Shown piece after piece: positions 39,182-48,580 of a stretch of DNA of 64,000 bases. Origin of the DNA: Brachybacterium paraconglomeratum. GTDB taxonomy: Bacteria; Actinomycetota; Actinomycetes; Actinomycetales; Dermabacteraceae. The notes under the pieces were generated by a model that searched no databases, had not been told where the DNA came from, and saw only the letters and a program-made list of their open reading frames with translations. How positions within the stretch are numbered: position 1 is the stretch's first letter; each line of letters opens with the position of its first letter. The position numbers and the translations under genes are program-made. The DNA lies in the NCBI RefSeq assembly GCF_003994255.1, contig NZ_ML133860.1, positions 100,742-164,741 on the forward strand, written 5' to 3'.

Positions 39182-39991
39182 ATGGCATCCCGCTCCCGTC
39201 GACCGGCGTCCCCTGCTCTCACCGGCACTGCACTCGTGGAGGCTCTGCTCGGCGGGTGGCGGGCGCTGTCCCGCCTCGAGGTGGACGGCTTCGCGCTCCA
39301 GCGCTCCCGCGGTGTCACCCGCCGCGCGAACAGCGCTGTCCCGATCGACCCGCCGACGGACCCCGACTCCCTCGACGCTGCGCTGACGAGGGTCGAGGGA
39401 CTGCTCGGCGCCGCGGGGGAGAGCCCCACGTTCCGCCTCTTCTCCGCCGACGGCCTCGACCACGAACCCGTCCGCGCGGCTCTCGAGCAGCGCGGCTATG
39501 CAGCCGGACCACCTGTCCATGTCCTGCTCCGCCCGCTCGCCGACCTCCGCGCCGCCCCAGATCCGCGGGCCGCGATCACCGTTGGCGCCCCGCCCGAGGA
39601 CTGGCTCGAGGCGTCCTGGCGCCTCGCCCCGCGTCCCGAGGAAGGCGCTCGCGAGACGCTGCGCGACCTCATGGCCGGCACCCCCGGCATCTACCTCGCC
39701 CTTACCGACACTGCCTCGAACTCCCGCGAGTCCGTCGCCGTCGGCCGTGCCGCGCTCGTCCCGCACCGCCGCCGCACGATCGCCGTGCTCGACCAGATCG
39801 CCGTGGACCCGGGCCGCCGACGGGAGGGGCTCGGGCGGGCCGTGGTGCGCTCCCTGCTCTCCCTCGCCGCCGTCCAGGGCGCGGACCTCGCCCTGCTCGA
39901 GGTCGGGACCGGGAACACCGCCGCCCGCGCCCTGTACCGCGGCGAGAAGTTCGCGCCGGTGGGCGAGTACCGCTATCTCACCCGGCCCTGA
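39182..39991 (+). CDS. GNAT-family N-acetyltransferase
   Basis: The 269-residue protein has an N-terminal half of unknown function and a C-terminal GNAT fold. The acetyl-CoA pyrophosphate loop is VDPGRRREGLGRAVVRSLLS, followed by LLEVGTGNTAARALYRGEKF, the usual beta-bulge and C-terminal signature. The substrate is unknown. It starts 9 bp after the DUF2185 stop and precedes gatCAB. Its GC-rich codon use matches the chromosome, so it is probably a resident gene that was caught at the edge of the duplication. A truncated copy lies at 35960. Confidence 0.85.
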   Translation: MASRSRRPASPALTGTALVEALLGGWRALSRLEVDGFALQRSRGVTRRANSAVPIDPPTDPDSLDAALTRVEGLLGAAGESPTFRLFSADGLDHEPVRAALEQRGYAAGPPVHVLLRPLADLRAAPDPRAAITVGAPPEDWLEASWRLAPRPEEGARETLRDLMAGTPGIYLALTDTASNSRESVAVGRAALVPHRRRTIAVLDQIAVDPGRRREGLGRAVVRSLLSLAAVQGADLALLEVGTGNTAARALYRGEKFAPVGEYRYLTRP

Positions 39992-40068
39992 GTCGGCCCG
40001 ACGCCGCGCCGCACCCGCGCGTGAGCGGCGCCCCTGCGCGGCCGTCGAACCGGAGCGCGCGCCCGTCC

Positions 40069-40074
40069 TAGACT
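40069..40074 (+). promoter_or_regulatory. Leaderless -10 box for gatCAB
   Basis: TAGACT is six bases before the gatC ATG, with no ribosome site in between. This is the standard actinobacterial leaderless arrangement. Confidence 0.6.
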
Positions 40075-40080
40075 GTCCCC

Positions 40081-40377
40081 ATGCCTTCGATCGGACGAGA
40101 TGACGTCGCACGCCTCGCCGACCTCGCACGGATCCAGCTCACCGAGGAGGAGATCACCCGCTTCGCCGGCGAGTTCGACTCCATCATGGACGCTGTCGCC
40201 TCCGTCTCCGAGGTCGCCTCCGAGGACGTCCCCGCGACCTCCCACCCCATTGCCATGACGAACGTCTTCCGCGAGGACGTCGTGACCGAGACCCTCACGC
40301 AGGAGGAGGCGCTGGCCGGCGCCCCCGATGCGCAGGACGGCCGCTTCGCCGTCCCGCAGATCCTGGGCGAGGAGTGA
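40081..40377 (+). CDS. gatC: Asp-tRNA(Asn)/Glu-tRNA(Gln) amidotransferase subunit C
   Basis: The 98-residue GatC stabilises the GatA/GatB pair that converts Glu-tRNA(Gln) or Asp-tRNA(Asn) to the correct amide. The family pattern [20 protein letters not shown] near the N terminus and the C-terminal [10 protein letters not shown] are present. It is the first gene of gatCAB, eight bases from gatA. Confidence 0.95.
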   Translation: MPSIGRDDVARLADLARIQLTEEEITRFAGEFDSIMDAVASVSEVASEDVPATSHPIAMTNVFREDVVTETLTQEEALAGAPDAQDGRFAVPQILGEE

Positions 40378-40385
40378 GAGAGAGC

Positions 40386-41912
40386 ATGACCGACTCCACC
40401 AGCACCCCCGACATGATCCGCCGCAGCGCCGCCGCCCAGGCCGCCGCGCTGCAGGCCCGTGAGACCTCCTCCGAGGAGCTCACTCGCGCCCACCTCGACC
40501 GCATCGCGGCCGTCGACGGCGACCTGAACGCCTTCCTCCACGTCAACGAGGAGGAGGCCCTGGCCACCGCGCGCGAGGTCGACTCCCGCCGCGAGGCCGG
40601 CGAGGAGCTGCACCCCCTCGCGGGCGTGCCGATCGCCGTCAAGGACGTCCTGGTCACCAAGGGCCAGCCCACCACCGCCGGCTCCAAGATCCTCGAGGGC
40701 TGGGTCCCGCCGTACGACGCGACCCTCGTCGAGAAGCTCCGCGCCGCGGGCCTGCCGATCCTCGGCAAGACCAACATGGACGAGTTCGCGATGGGCTCCT
40801 CCACCGAGACCAGCGCCTACGGCCCCACCCGCAACCCCTGGGACCCGGACCGCATCCCCGGCGGCTCGGGCGGCGGCTCCGCCGCGGCGGTCGGCGCCTT
40901 CGAGGCCCCGCTCGCGATCGGCACCGACACCGGCGGCTCGATCCGCCAGCCCGGCGCCGTCACCGGCACCGTGGGCGTCAAGCCCACCTACGGCTCCGTC
41001 TCCCGCTACGGCCTGATCGCCATGGCCAGCTCCCTGGACCAGGCCGGTCCCGTCACCCGCACCGTCGAGGACTCGGCGCTGCTGCACGAGCTGATCGCCG
41101 GGCACGACCTGCGCGACTCCACCTCGCTGCCGGACCCCGTCGGCGCCTACGCCGAGGCGGCCCGCAAGCGCGACGTGAAGGGCCTGCGCATCGGCGTGAT
41201 CGAGGAGCTCGAGGGCGAGGGCTTCGCCCCCGAAGTCCGCGCCCGCTTCACCGAGTCCCTCGACCAGCTCGAGCGCGCCGGCGCCGAGATCGTCCGGGTC
41301 TCCTGCCCGAACTTCGAGTACGCGCTCGGCGCCTACTACCTGATCATGCCCTCGGAGGCCTCCTCGAACCTCGCCAAGTTCGACGGCATGCGCTTCGGCC
41401 TGCGGGTGATCCCCGAGGACCACCCCACTGCGGAGAACGTCATGAAGGCGACCCGCGGCGCCGGCTTCGGCGACGAGGTCAAGCGCCGCATCCTGCTGGG
41501 CACCTATGCCCTCTCGGCCGGCTACTACGACGCCTACTACGGCAGCGCCCAGAAGGTCCGCACCCTCGTCCAGCGCGACTTCGCCGCCGCCTTCGAGAAG
41601 GTCGACGTGCTCGCCTCGCCGACCGCGCCCACCGTCGCCTTCCGCCTCGGCGAGAAGATCGACGACCCCACCGCGATGTACATGAACGACATCGCCACCA
41701 TCCCCGCCAACCTCGCCGGCACCCCGGGCATCTCCCTGCCCTCGGGTCTCGCCGAGGACGGCCTGCCCGCCGGCATCCAGTTCCTCGCCCCGGCCCGTGC
41801 CGACGAGCGCCTCTACCAGGTGGGCGGCGCCCTCGAGGCGCTGCTCGAGGACTCCTGGGGCGGACCGCTGCTGGCCAAGGCTCCCGAGCTCGCAGGAGGC
41901 GCAGCCCGATGA
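40386..41912 (+). CDS. gatA: Amidotransferase subunit A (amidase)
   Basis: The 508-residue amidase-signature protein releases ammonia from glutamine for GatB. The catalytic Ser-cisSer-Lys elements are seen in [32 protein letters not shown] and [13 protein letters not shown]. The ATG at 40386 follows AGAGAG. It overlaps gatB by 4 bases. Confidence 0.96.
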   Translation: MTDSTSTPDMIRRSAAAQAAALQARETSSEELTRAHLDRIAAVDGDLNAFLHVNEEEALATAREVDSRREAGEELHPLAGVPIAVKDVLVTKGQPTTAGSKILEGWVPPYDATLVEKLRAAGLPILGKTNMDEFAMGSSTETSAYGPTRNPWDPDRIPGGSGGGSAAAVGAFEAPLAIGTDTGGSIRQPGAVTGTVGVKPTYGSVSRYGLIAMASSLDQAGPVTRTVEDSALLHELIAGHDLRDSTSLPDPVGAYAEAARKRDVKGLRIGVIEELEGEGFAPEVRARFTESLDQLERAGAEIVRVSCPNFEYALGAYYLIMPSEASSNLAKFDGMRFGLRVIPEDHPTAENVMKATRGAGFGDEVKRRILLGTYALSAGYYDAYYGSAQKVRTLVQRDFAAAFEKVDVLASPTAPTVAFRLGEKIDDPTAMYMNDIATIPANLAGTPGISLPSGLAEDGLPAGIQFLAPARADERLYQVGGALEALLEDSWGGPLLAKAPELAGGAAR

Positions 41913-43420
41913 CCACCACCGACATCACCCCCGTCGACTTCGACGAGGCGATCGACCGCTACGACCCGGTCCTCGGCATCGAGGTCCACGTCGAGCTGGG
42001 CACCGCGACCAAGATGTTCGACGGCGCGCCGAACATCTTCGCCGCCGAGCCGAACACCGCGATCACCCCCACCTCGCTGGGCCTGCCCGGCTCGCTGCCG
42101 GTCGTGAACGCCAAGGCCGTCGAGTACGCGATCCGGATCGGCCTGGCGCTGAACTGCTCCATCGCCGAGACCTGCCGCTTCGCGCGCAAGCAGTACTTCT
42201 ACCCCGACCTCACCAAGAACTTCCAGACCTCGCAGTACGACGAGCCCATCGCCTTCGACGGCTGGGTCGACGTCGAGCTCGAGGACGGGGAGATCGTGCG
42301 CGTCGAGATCGAGCGCGCCCACATGGAGGAGGACGCGGGCAAGAACACCCACGTCGGCGGCGCGACCGGCCGCATCCACGGCGCGACCCACTCCCAGGTG
42401 GACTACAACCGCGCCGGAGTGCCGCTGGTCGAGATCGTCACCAAGCCGATCCCGGACACCAAGGGGCGTGCCCCCGAGGTCGCCGCCGCCTATGTCCGCA
42501 CCCTGCGCGACATCTTCCGGGCCCTGGACGTCTCCGAGGCGCGGATGGAGCGCGGCAACGTCCGCGCCGACGTCAACGTCTCCCTGCGCACGGACCCGAG
42601 CGCCCCGCTCGGCACCCGCACCGAGACCAAGAACGTCAACTCCTTCCGCTCCATCGAGCGGACCGTGCGCTTCGAGATCTCCCGTCAGGCCGGGCTGCTC
42701 GACGCCGGCGAGTCGATCGTCCAGGAGACCCGCCACTTCCACGAGGACACCGGCGGCACCTCCTCGGGCCGCCCGAAGTCCGACGCGGAGGACTACCGCT
42801 ACTTCCCCGAGCCGGACCTGGTGCCCGTCGCGCCGAGCCGCGAGTGGGTCGAGGAGATCCGCGCCGCGCTGCCCGAGCTGCCCGCCGCCCGCCGGCGCCG
42901 CCTGCTGGGGGAGTGGGGCTTCACCGACCTCGAGATGCGCGACGTCATCAACGCCGGTGCCCTCGACCTCATCGAGCAGACCGTCACCGCCGGCGCCTCC
43001 GCCCAGTCCGCCCGCAAGTGGTGGATGGGCGAGCTCGCCCGCGTGGCGAAGGACCGCGACGTCGAGATCGAGGACCTTGAGATCACCCCGGCGCAGGTCG
43101 CCGAGCTGCAGGGCCTGGTCGACGGGAAGAAGATCAACGACAAGATCGCCAAGCACGTGCTGGTGAAGGTCCTCGACGGCAACGGCGACCCCGCCGCGAT
43201 CGTCGAGGCCGAGGGCCTGGCCGTCGTCTCCGACGACTCCGTGCTCACCACCGCCGTGGACCAGGCGATCGCCGACAACCCCGACGTCGTCGCGAAGATC
43301 CAGGGCGGCAAGGTCCAGGCGATCGGCGCCCTGATCGGCCCGATCATGAAGGCCACCCGCGGCCAGGCCGACGCCGGCCGCGTCCGCGAGATCATCATGG
43401 AGAAGCTCGGCGTCAGCTGA
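41909..43420 (+). CDS. gatB: Amidotransferase subunit B
   Basis: The 503-residue kinase/transamidase subunit has the conserved [20 protein letters not shown] near the N terminus and [15 protein letters not shown] in the cradle domain. The C-terminal YqeY-like tail (about 400-503) binds tRNA. It ends the operon and is followed by a strong terminator. Confidence 0.96.
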   Translation: MTTTDITPVDFDEAIDRYDPVLGIEVHVELGTATKMFDGAPNIFAAEPNTAITPTSLGLPGSLPVVNAKAVEYAIRIGLALNCSIAETCRFARKQYFYPDLTKNFQTSQYDEPIAFDGWVDVELEDGEIVRVEIERAHMEEDAGKNTHVGGATGRIHGATHSQVDYNRAGVPLVEIVTKPIPDTKGRAPEVAAAYVRTLRDIFRALDVSEARMERGNVRADVNVSLRTDPSAPLGTRTETKNVNSFRSIERTVRFEISRQAGLLDAGESIVQETRHFHEDTGGTSSGRPKSDAEDYRYFPEPDLVPVAPSREWVEEIRAALPELPAARRRRLLGEWGFTDLEMRDVINAGALDLIEQTVTAGASAQSARKWWMGELARVAKDRDVEIEDLEITPAQVAELQGLVDGKKINDKIAKHVLVKVLDGNGDPAAIVEAEGLAVVSDDSVLTTAVDQAIADNPDVVAKIQGGKVQAIGALIGPIMKATRGQADAGRVREIIMEKLGVS

Positions 43421-43442
43421 GCCCTCGCCGCACAGCGCACGA

Positions 43443-43480
43443 AGGACGGGCCGCCCCGCACAGGGGTGGCCCGTCCTCTC
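43443..43480 (+). terminator. Intrinsic terminator after gatB
   Basis: An inverted repeat has arms AGGACGGGCC-GCCCC and GGGGTGGCCCGTCCT with a 4-base loop, 22 bp after the gatB stop. It is followed by a pyrimidine run (CTCTCTG) rather than a U tract, as is usual in high-GC actinobacteria. Confidence 0.8.
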
Positions 43481-43821
43481 TGCGTCTGGCCCGAGGGCGT
43501 CCGCGCGGACGCGGACCCCCGCCGCGCTGCAGACCTTCGCGCCGCCGCGCAGATGTGAGTGTCTCCACGGGGTAGGTCAAGAACAGGTAAAGGATCGGCG
43601 GGTCGGATTGTCGGACAAGTGCGCCGAGGTGATGGGTAAAAGCCCATGTCATGCACAGGTTCCGTCCAGTCCGAGGGTCGCTGGGTGCGACGCGGCGCAC
43701 AGGTTACCCCTGGGTACAGTCATTCGTCGTCCGCTGCGGCGCCTCCCTCTCCGGTGACCGGCGCCCTGCGGGCCCCGAGTACCCGACCCGGCGGATCCCC
43801 GCCGAAGGAGAACCCCCCCAG
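43481..43821 (+). other. 341-bp gene-free leader region of the symporter gene
   Basis: This stretch lies between the gatB terminator and the symporter gene. It contains a possible -10 TACAGT at 43715-43720 and a small hairpin ATGGGTAAAAGCCCAT near 43630. The ribosome site GAAGGAG lies 12-18 bases before the start. I looked for a glycine riboswitch because of the transporter family and did not find its conserved core. Confidence 0.4.
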
Positions 43822-45516
43822 ATGCCTGGAATAGACGCGGCCGTCGAGACGATCTTCGGCCCCATCGCCGCCTTCCTCAGCGCCGTCGTGTTCTACAAGG
43901 CGCCGATCTTCGGCGGCGTCCCGATCATCGTCGTGTGGCTGATGGCGGCCGCGATCTTCCTGACCGTCTGGCTGCGCTTCCAGCCGATCACCGGGCTCAA
44001 GCACTCGATCCAGGTGATCCGCGGCCGGTACACCGCCAAGACCGACCCCGGCGAGGTCTCCAGCTTCCAGGCCCTCGCCACCGAGCTCTCCGGCACCGTC
44101 GGCCTCGGCAACATCGCCGGCGTCGCGGTCGCGATCGCGGCCGGCGGCCCCGGCGCGGCGCTCTGGATCGCGATCTTCGGCTTCTTCGCGATGAGCGTGA
44201 AGATGGCCGAGGCGACCCTCGGCGTCATGTACCGCAAGGTCAACGCCGACGGCACCACCGAGGGCGGCCCCATGTACTACCTGCGCGACGGCCTCGCGCA
44301 GATCGGCCGCAGGCGCCTGGGACGCGTGCTCGCGGTGCTGTACGCGATCTTCACCCTCGTGGGTGTGTTCGGCGCGGGTAACCTCTTCCAGTCCAACCAG
44401 GTCGCCGCGATCGTCGCCTCCTCCACCGGCAGCGAGTTCCTCTCCGGCAACCAGTGGCTGATCGGCGCGGTCATGGCCCTGCTCACCGCGATCGTGATCC
44501 TCGGCGGCGTCACGAAGATCGCCCGGTGGACCTCCGCGATCACGCCGGCGATGGCCGTGCTCTACGTGCTGTGCACGCTCGCGATCATCCTGGTGAACAT
44601 CGAGGCGCTGCCCGCCGCGGTCGCCACGATCTTCACCAGCGCCTTCACGGCCGACGGTGTCACCGGCGGCATCATCGGCGTGGCCGTCATCGGCATCCAG
44701 CGCGCGCTGTTCTCCAACGCCGCGGGCGTCGGCTCCGCGGGAATGGCCCACAGCGCCTCGAAGACGAAGGAGCCCGCCACCGAGGGCTTCACCGCCCTGT
44801 GGGAGCCGCTGGTCGACTCGATCGGCGTGTGCATGCTGACCGCGATCGCGGTCGTCATCACCGGCGTCTACCAGGGCGGCGGCGAGGACGGCGTGGCGCT
44901 GACCGCGGCCGCCTTCGGCACCGTCGCGGGCTGGTTCCCCTCCCTCCTCACCGTCGCCGTCGCCCTGTTCGGCTTCTCGACCGTCCTGGCCTACGCCTAC
45001 TACGGCGAGCTCAGCGCCAAGTTCCTCTTCGGCAGCTCCGCGCTGGTGCAGAACGCCTTCCGCATCGCCTGGGTGCTCGCCGTGATCGTCGGCGCCGCGA
45101 TCTCGCTGGACTCCGTGATCGCCTTCTCCGACGCGATGTTCTTCCTCATGTCGGTCCCGAACCTGCTGGGCATCTACTTCCTCGCCCGTGTGCTGCGCCT
45201 GGAGATCCTGCGCCACCGCTACCGAGTGAGCGTCGGCGCCCTCTCCGAGGTCGAGTCGGACCTCCAGGTGGGCATGGGCTCCCACGAGCCCACGGCGGAG
45301 CAGGTCGCCGCCGAGGAGCATCGCACCCTGACCGAGGAGCTGCGCCTGGCCGACCTCCACCGCCAGCTCGCCGAGGACCCCGACTTCCCCGTCCGCGCCG
45401 ACCATCACGACGAGGACCTCGCCTCGCCGATGGGGGAGACGGACTACGACGACTGGGCTCAGGATCCCGAGGGGGATGGCGACCCGCAGGCGGAGCGCAG
45501 CCCGGCCGGGGCCTGA
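43822..45516 (+). CDS. Alanine/glycine:cation symporter (AGCS family)
   Basis: This 564-residue sodium- or proton-coupled uptake system has about eleven transmembrane helices and the AGCS signatures GTVGLGNIAGVAVAIAAGGP and FSNAAGVGSAGMAHSASKTK. The last 90 residues are a charged, acidic cytosolic tail (DDWAQDPEGDGDPQAERS), longer than in typical AlsT/DagA. The ATG at 43822 is preferred because GAAGGAG lies upstream; in-frame codons further upstream do not look coding. Confidence 0.92.
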   Translation: MPGIDAAVETIFGPIAAFLSAVVFYKAPIFGGVPIIVVWLMAAAIFLTVWLRFQPITGLKHSIQVIRGRYTAKTDPGEVSSFQALATELSGTVGLGNIAGVAVAIAAGGPGAALWIAIFGFFAMSVKMAEATLGVMYRKVNADGTTEGGPMYYLRDGLAQIGRRRLGRVLAVLYAIFTLVGVFGAGNLFQSNQVAAIVASSTGSEFLSGNQWLIGAVMALLTAIVILGGVTKIARWTSAITPAMAVLYVLCTLAIILVNIEALPAAVATIFTSAFTADGVTGGIIGVAVIGIQRALFSNAAGVGSAGMAHSASKTKEPATEGFTALWEPLVDSIGVCMLTAIAVVITGVYQGGGEDGVALTAAAFGTVAGWFPSLLTVAVALFGFSTVLAYAYYGELSAKFLFGSSALVQNAFRIAWVLAVIVGAAISLDSVIAFSDAMFFLMSVPNLLGIYFLARVLRLEILRHRYRVSVGALSEVESDLQVGMGSHEPTAEQVAAEEHRTLTEELRLADLHRQLAEDPDFPVRADHHDEDLASPMGETDYDDWAQDPEGDGDPQAERSPAGA

Positions 45517-45538
45517 AACCTGGCTCGCCGTGCATGAC

Positions 45539-45571
45539 AGGGGCCGTTCCGGGCGCACCGGGACGGCCCCT
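45539..45571 (+). terminator. Intrinsic terminator after the symporter gene
   Basis: The arms AGGGGCCGTTCCGG and CCGGGACGGCCCCT form a near-perfect hairpin with a short loop, 22 bp after the stop, followed by TCGTCG. Confidence 0.75.
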
Positions 45572-45726
45572 CGTCGTGAGCACGGGTGACGGACATCTGT
45601 CCATCGCGGAGCCCCCGGGGCGGCACCTTCGCGTGCCTGTGTCCACGGCTTTTGCCCGATCCGGCGACATCGTGGCGCTTCTCATCCGGACCGCGTCCGG
45701 GATTGTGAACACTCCGCCTTGCGTAT

Positions 45727-45745
45727 TCAGGGTAGGCAACCCTTA
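45727..45745 (+). promoter_or_regulatory. DtxR/IdeR-type iron box overlapping a promoter
   Basis: TCAGGGTAGGCAACCCTTA matches the IdeR/DtxR consensus TTAGGTTAGGCTAACCTAA at 14 of 19 positions and is itself partly palindromic. It overlaps a possible -10 (TATTCA, 45724) with TTGTGA at 45703 as a weak -35. This is the expected arrangement for iron repression. The gene just downstream is a siderophore synthetase remnant, which supports the call. Confidence 0.65.
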
Positions 45746-45758
45746 CTGCGCAGGTCCG

Positions 45759-46594
45759 GATGGCCCGCGCCCCAGGAGGCCGGCGATGCGGAGTTCTCGG
45801 ACCACGGCTTCCGCGTGCTGCGCGAGCGCGCCGCGATCGGGTACACGGGCGACGCCTACCACCGCACCCGCACCACGAACCCGCACCGCAAGATGCTCGC
45901 CGCGCTCTGGCGCGAGAACCCGCTCGCGCAGCTCGCACCGGGGGAGCGGGTCTTCACCATGGCGGCGCTCCTGCACCGCGACCACGAGGGCCGCTCCGTC
46001 GCCGCGGCGATGCAGCGCGCCTCCGGCCTGCCACCCGTGCAGTGGCTCGCCGGGTACCTCCGCGCCTACCTGCGACCGCTGGTCCACCTGCTCCTCGCCC
46101 ACGACGTGGTGGTGATGCCCCACGGCGAGAACCTGATCCTGCGCGTGCGGGAGCAGCAGGTGATCGGCGCGTTCTACAAGGACATCGGCGAGGAGATGGC
46201 GGTGGTGGGCCACCGTCCGCTGCCGGAGGGCATGGAGCGGGTGCGGGCCGTGGTGCCGGGGGAGGAGAAGGCGCTGTCGATCTTCACCGACGTCTTCGAC
46301 GGGGTGCTGCGTCACCTCGCCGGGATCCTCGACGCCGACGGGATCCTCCCCGCCGACCGATTCTGGGGCCAGGTCGCGAGCGTGCTCGACGAGTACGAGG
46401 CCGATCACCCCGGCCTCGCCCGCGGCCTCGCCGGCGACGTGGACCTCCGCGCCGGCTCCTTCGCCCACTCCTGCCTGAACCGTCTCCAGCTGCGCAACAC
46501 CCTGCAGATGGTCGACCTCGGCGACCAGGCCTCCTCGCTGCTGTACGCCGGGAGGATGGACAACCCCGTCGCGAGGGTCGGCGCGGCCGTCTGA
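45759..46594 (+). pseudogene. Remnant of an IucA/IucC-family siderophore synthetase (C-terminal half)
   Basis: Positions from about 45790 to 46594 encode the C-terminal half of an NRPS-independent siderophore synthetase: MPHGENLILRVREQQVIGAF, then YKDIGEEMAVVGHRPLPEGM, then AHSCLNRLQLRNTLQMVDLG. About 265 residues remain against roughly 580 in the family, so the ATP-binding N-terminal half is gone. The ATG codons near the promoter (45759, 45786) are in another frame; the first in-frame start candidate is GTG 45815. Iron-box promoter plus C-terminal half implies an internal deletion that removed the 5' half. It should be inactive. Confidence 0.8.
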
Positions 46595-46637
46595 GGGAGG
46601 AGCAGTGTGATGCCCGTCCGGTGTCCGGATGGTGACA

Positions 46638-46656
46638 CCGCCATCTCGCATGGCGG
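46638..46656. promoter_or_regulatory. Inverted repeat upstream of ilvD
   Basis: CCGCCAT-N5-ATGGCGG lies just before the proposed ilvD -10 box, in the spacer/-35 region. The place suits a repressor operator. The family is unknown. Confidence 0.35.
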
Positions 46657-46658
46657 CG

Positions 46659-46664
46659 TAGCAT
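46659..46664 (+). promoter_or_regulatory. Leaderless -10 box for ilvD
   Basis: TAGCAT lies seven bases before the ATG at 46672, which supports that start over the ATG at 46663 inside the box itself. Confidence 0.5.
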
Positions 46665-46671
46665 GACGGGC

Positions 46672-48504
46672 ATGGCTCAGCTCCGTTCCCGCACCTCGAC
46701 CCACGGCCGCAACATGGCAGGTGCCCGCGCCCTCTGGCGCGCCACCGGCATGAAGAGCGGCGACTTCGGCAAGCCGATCATCGCGATCGCGAACTCGTAC
46801 ACGCAGTTCGTCCCCGGCCACGTCCACCTCAAGAACATGGGTGACCTGGTTGCGAGCGCGGTCGAGGAGGCCGGCGGCGTCTCCAAGGAGTTCAACACCA
46901 TCGCCGTCGACGACGGCATCGCCATGGGCCACGGCGGCATGCTCTACTCGCTGCCCAGCCGCGACCTCATCGCCGACTCGATCGAGTACATGGTCAACGC
47001 CCACACCGCCGACGCGCTGGTGTGCATCTCGAACTGCGACAAGATCACCCCCGGCCACCTCATGGCCGCGATGCGCCTGAACATCCCGGTCATCTTCGTC
47101 TCCGGCGGCCCCTCCGAGTCCGGCAAGCCCGTCGAGGGCGTCACCGAGAACCGGATCGACCTGGTCGATGCGATGTCGCTGTCCGCGAACGACTCGATCA
47201 CCGACGCGCAGCTCGCCGAGGTCGAGGAGAACGCCTGCCCCACCTGCGGCTCCTGCTCGGGCATGTTCACCGCGAACTCGATGAACTGCCTCACCGAGGT
47301 GCTCGGCCTGTCCCTGCCGGGCAACGGCACCACCCTCGCCACCCACGCCTTCCGCAAGGAGCTCTTCCTCGAGGCGGGGCGGAAGATCGTCGAGCTCGCC
47401 ACGCGCTACTACGAGGAGGACGATGAGTCGGTCCTGCCCCGTGCGATCGCGACCAAGGCCGCGTTCTCCAACGCGATGGCCATGGACGTGGCGATGGGCG
47501 GCTCGACCAACACGATCCTGCACATCCTCGCCGTCGCGATCGAGGCCGGCGTCGACTTCGGCCTCGACGACATCGACCGCATCTCCCGCTCCGTGCCGAC
47601 GCTGTCGAAGGTCGCCCCCAACGGCACCGCCCACGTCGAGGACGTCCACCGCGCCGGCGGCATCCCCGCGATCCTCGGCGAGCTGGACCGGGCCGGGCTG
47701 CTGGACCACACCGTCCACACCGTCCACTCCCCGGACCTCACCAGCTGGCTGGCCGAGTGGGACGTGCGCGGCGGCAAGGCCTCGAAGAAGGCCGAGGCCC
47801 TCTTCCACGCCGCCCCCGGCGGCGTGCGCACCACCCAGGCCTTCTCCACCACGAACACCTGGGACGAGCTCGACCTCGACGGCGAGAACGGCGTGGTCCG
47901 CGCCGTCCCCCACGCCCACACCAAGGACGGCGGCCTCGCCGTGCTCAAGGGCAACCTCGCCCGCGACGGCGCCGTGTTCAAGACCGCCGGCGTCACCGAG
48001 GACCTCTTCCACTTCGAGGGCACCGCGGTGGTCTGCGACTCCCAGGAGGAGGCGGTCCAGAAGATCCTGGACAAGACCGTCAAGGCCGGCGACGTGGTGG
48101 TCATCCGCTACGAGGGCCCCAAGGGCGGTCCCGGCATGCAGGAGATGCTCTACCCCACCTCCTTCCTCAAGGGACGGGGCCTCGGGAAGACCTGCGCGCT
48201 GATCACCGACGGCCGCTTCTCCGGCGGCACCAGCGGCGTCTCCATCGGCCACATCTCCCCGGAGGCGGCCGAGGGCGGGCTCATCGGCCTCATCGAGGAC
48301 GGCGACACGATCATCATCGACGTCGACAAGCGCCTGCTCGAGCTCGACGTGCCCGAGGACGAGCTGGCCCGTCGCCGCGAGAACAAGGGCGCCCTGCCCT
48401 GGCGGCCGGAGAACCGCGACCGCAAGGTCTCCCAGGCCCTGAAGGTCTACGCCCACCTCGCCCGCTCGGCGACCTACGGCGCGACCCGCCGCCCGCTCGA
48501 CTGA
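46672..48504 (+). CDS. ilvD: Dihydroxy-acid dehydratase
   Basis: The 610-residue Fe-S enzyme makes 2-oxoisovalerate and 3-methyl-2-oxopentanoate in valine/leucine and isoleucine synthesis. Cluster and signature residues are seen in [15 protein letters not shown] and [19 protein letters not shown], and the C-terminal [20 protein letters not shown] is intact. It is transcribed alone and ends at a bidirectional hairpin. The other ilv genes are 5 kb downstream. Confidence 0.96.
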   Translation: MAQLRSRTSTHGRNMAGARALWRATGMKSGDFGKPIIAIANSYTQFVPGHVHLKNMGDLVASAVEEAGGVSKEFNTIAVDDGIAMGHGGMLYSLPSRDLIADSIEYMVNAHTADALVCISNCDKITPGHLMAAMRLNIPVIFVSGGPSESGKPVEGVTENRIDLVDAMSLSANDSITDAQLAEVEENACPTCGSCSGMFTANSMNCLTEVLGLSLPGNGTTLATHAFRKELFLEAGRKIVELATRYYEEDDESVLPRAIATKAAFSNAMAMDVAMGGSTNTILHILAVAIEAGVDFGLDDIDRISRSVPTLSKVAPNGTAHVEDVHRAGGIPAILGELDRAGLLDHTVHTVHSPDLTSWLAEWDVRGGKASKKAEALFHAAPGGVRTTQAFSTTNTWDELDLDGENGVVRAVPHAHTKDGGLAVLKGNLARDGAVFKTAGVTEDLFHFEGTAVVCDSQEEAVQKILDKTVKAGDVVVIRYEGPKGGPGMQEMLYPTSFLKGRGLGKTCALITDGRFSGGTSGVSIGHISPEAAEGGLIGLIEDGDTIIIDVDKRLLELDVPEDELARRRENKGALPWRPENRDRKVSQALKVYAHLARSATYGATRRPLD

Positions 48505-48526
48505 GAGCAGCACCCGCACCCGACGA

Positions 48527-48564
48527 GAACGGCCGTCGCCCCCTTCCGGGGCCGACGGCCGTTC
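48527..48564. terminator. Bidirectional terminator between ilvD and the nir operon
   Basis: The arms GAACGGCCGTCG and CGACGGCCGTTC enclose CCCC-TTCC-GGGG, which extends the stem. It lies between two convergent genes and so can serve both. Confidence 0.8.
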
Positions 48565-48580
48565 CGCGTGCCGGGACGGG

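Larger units (their letters stand above)
36241..39462 (+). repeat. Tandem duplication, unit 2
   Basis: This is the second copy of the duplicated segment, 3222 bp. It begins in the toxin at the point matching 32997 and ends in the intact GNAT gene at the CGAA that matches the junction. Most of the toxin body and the DUF2185 gene are near-identical to unit 1. Positions 37841-38771 carry a different toxin tip and immunity gene. Confidence 0.85.

Noticed and set aside
32997..39462. Transposon or integrated element as the cause of the repeated toxin units
   Set aside because: No transposase, terminal inverted repeats or target duplication is seen at the unit borders. A simple tandem duplication with CGAA microhomology explains the join.
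43481..43821. Glycine or c-di-AMP riboswitch before the alanine/glycine symporter
   Set aside because: Neither conserved core could be matched; only small unrelated hairpins are present.
45719..45814. A TTG start for the siderophore synthetase frame inside the iron-box region
   Set aside because: It would put the coding region over the operator and adds non-homologous residues. The gene is better described as 5'-deleted.
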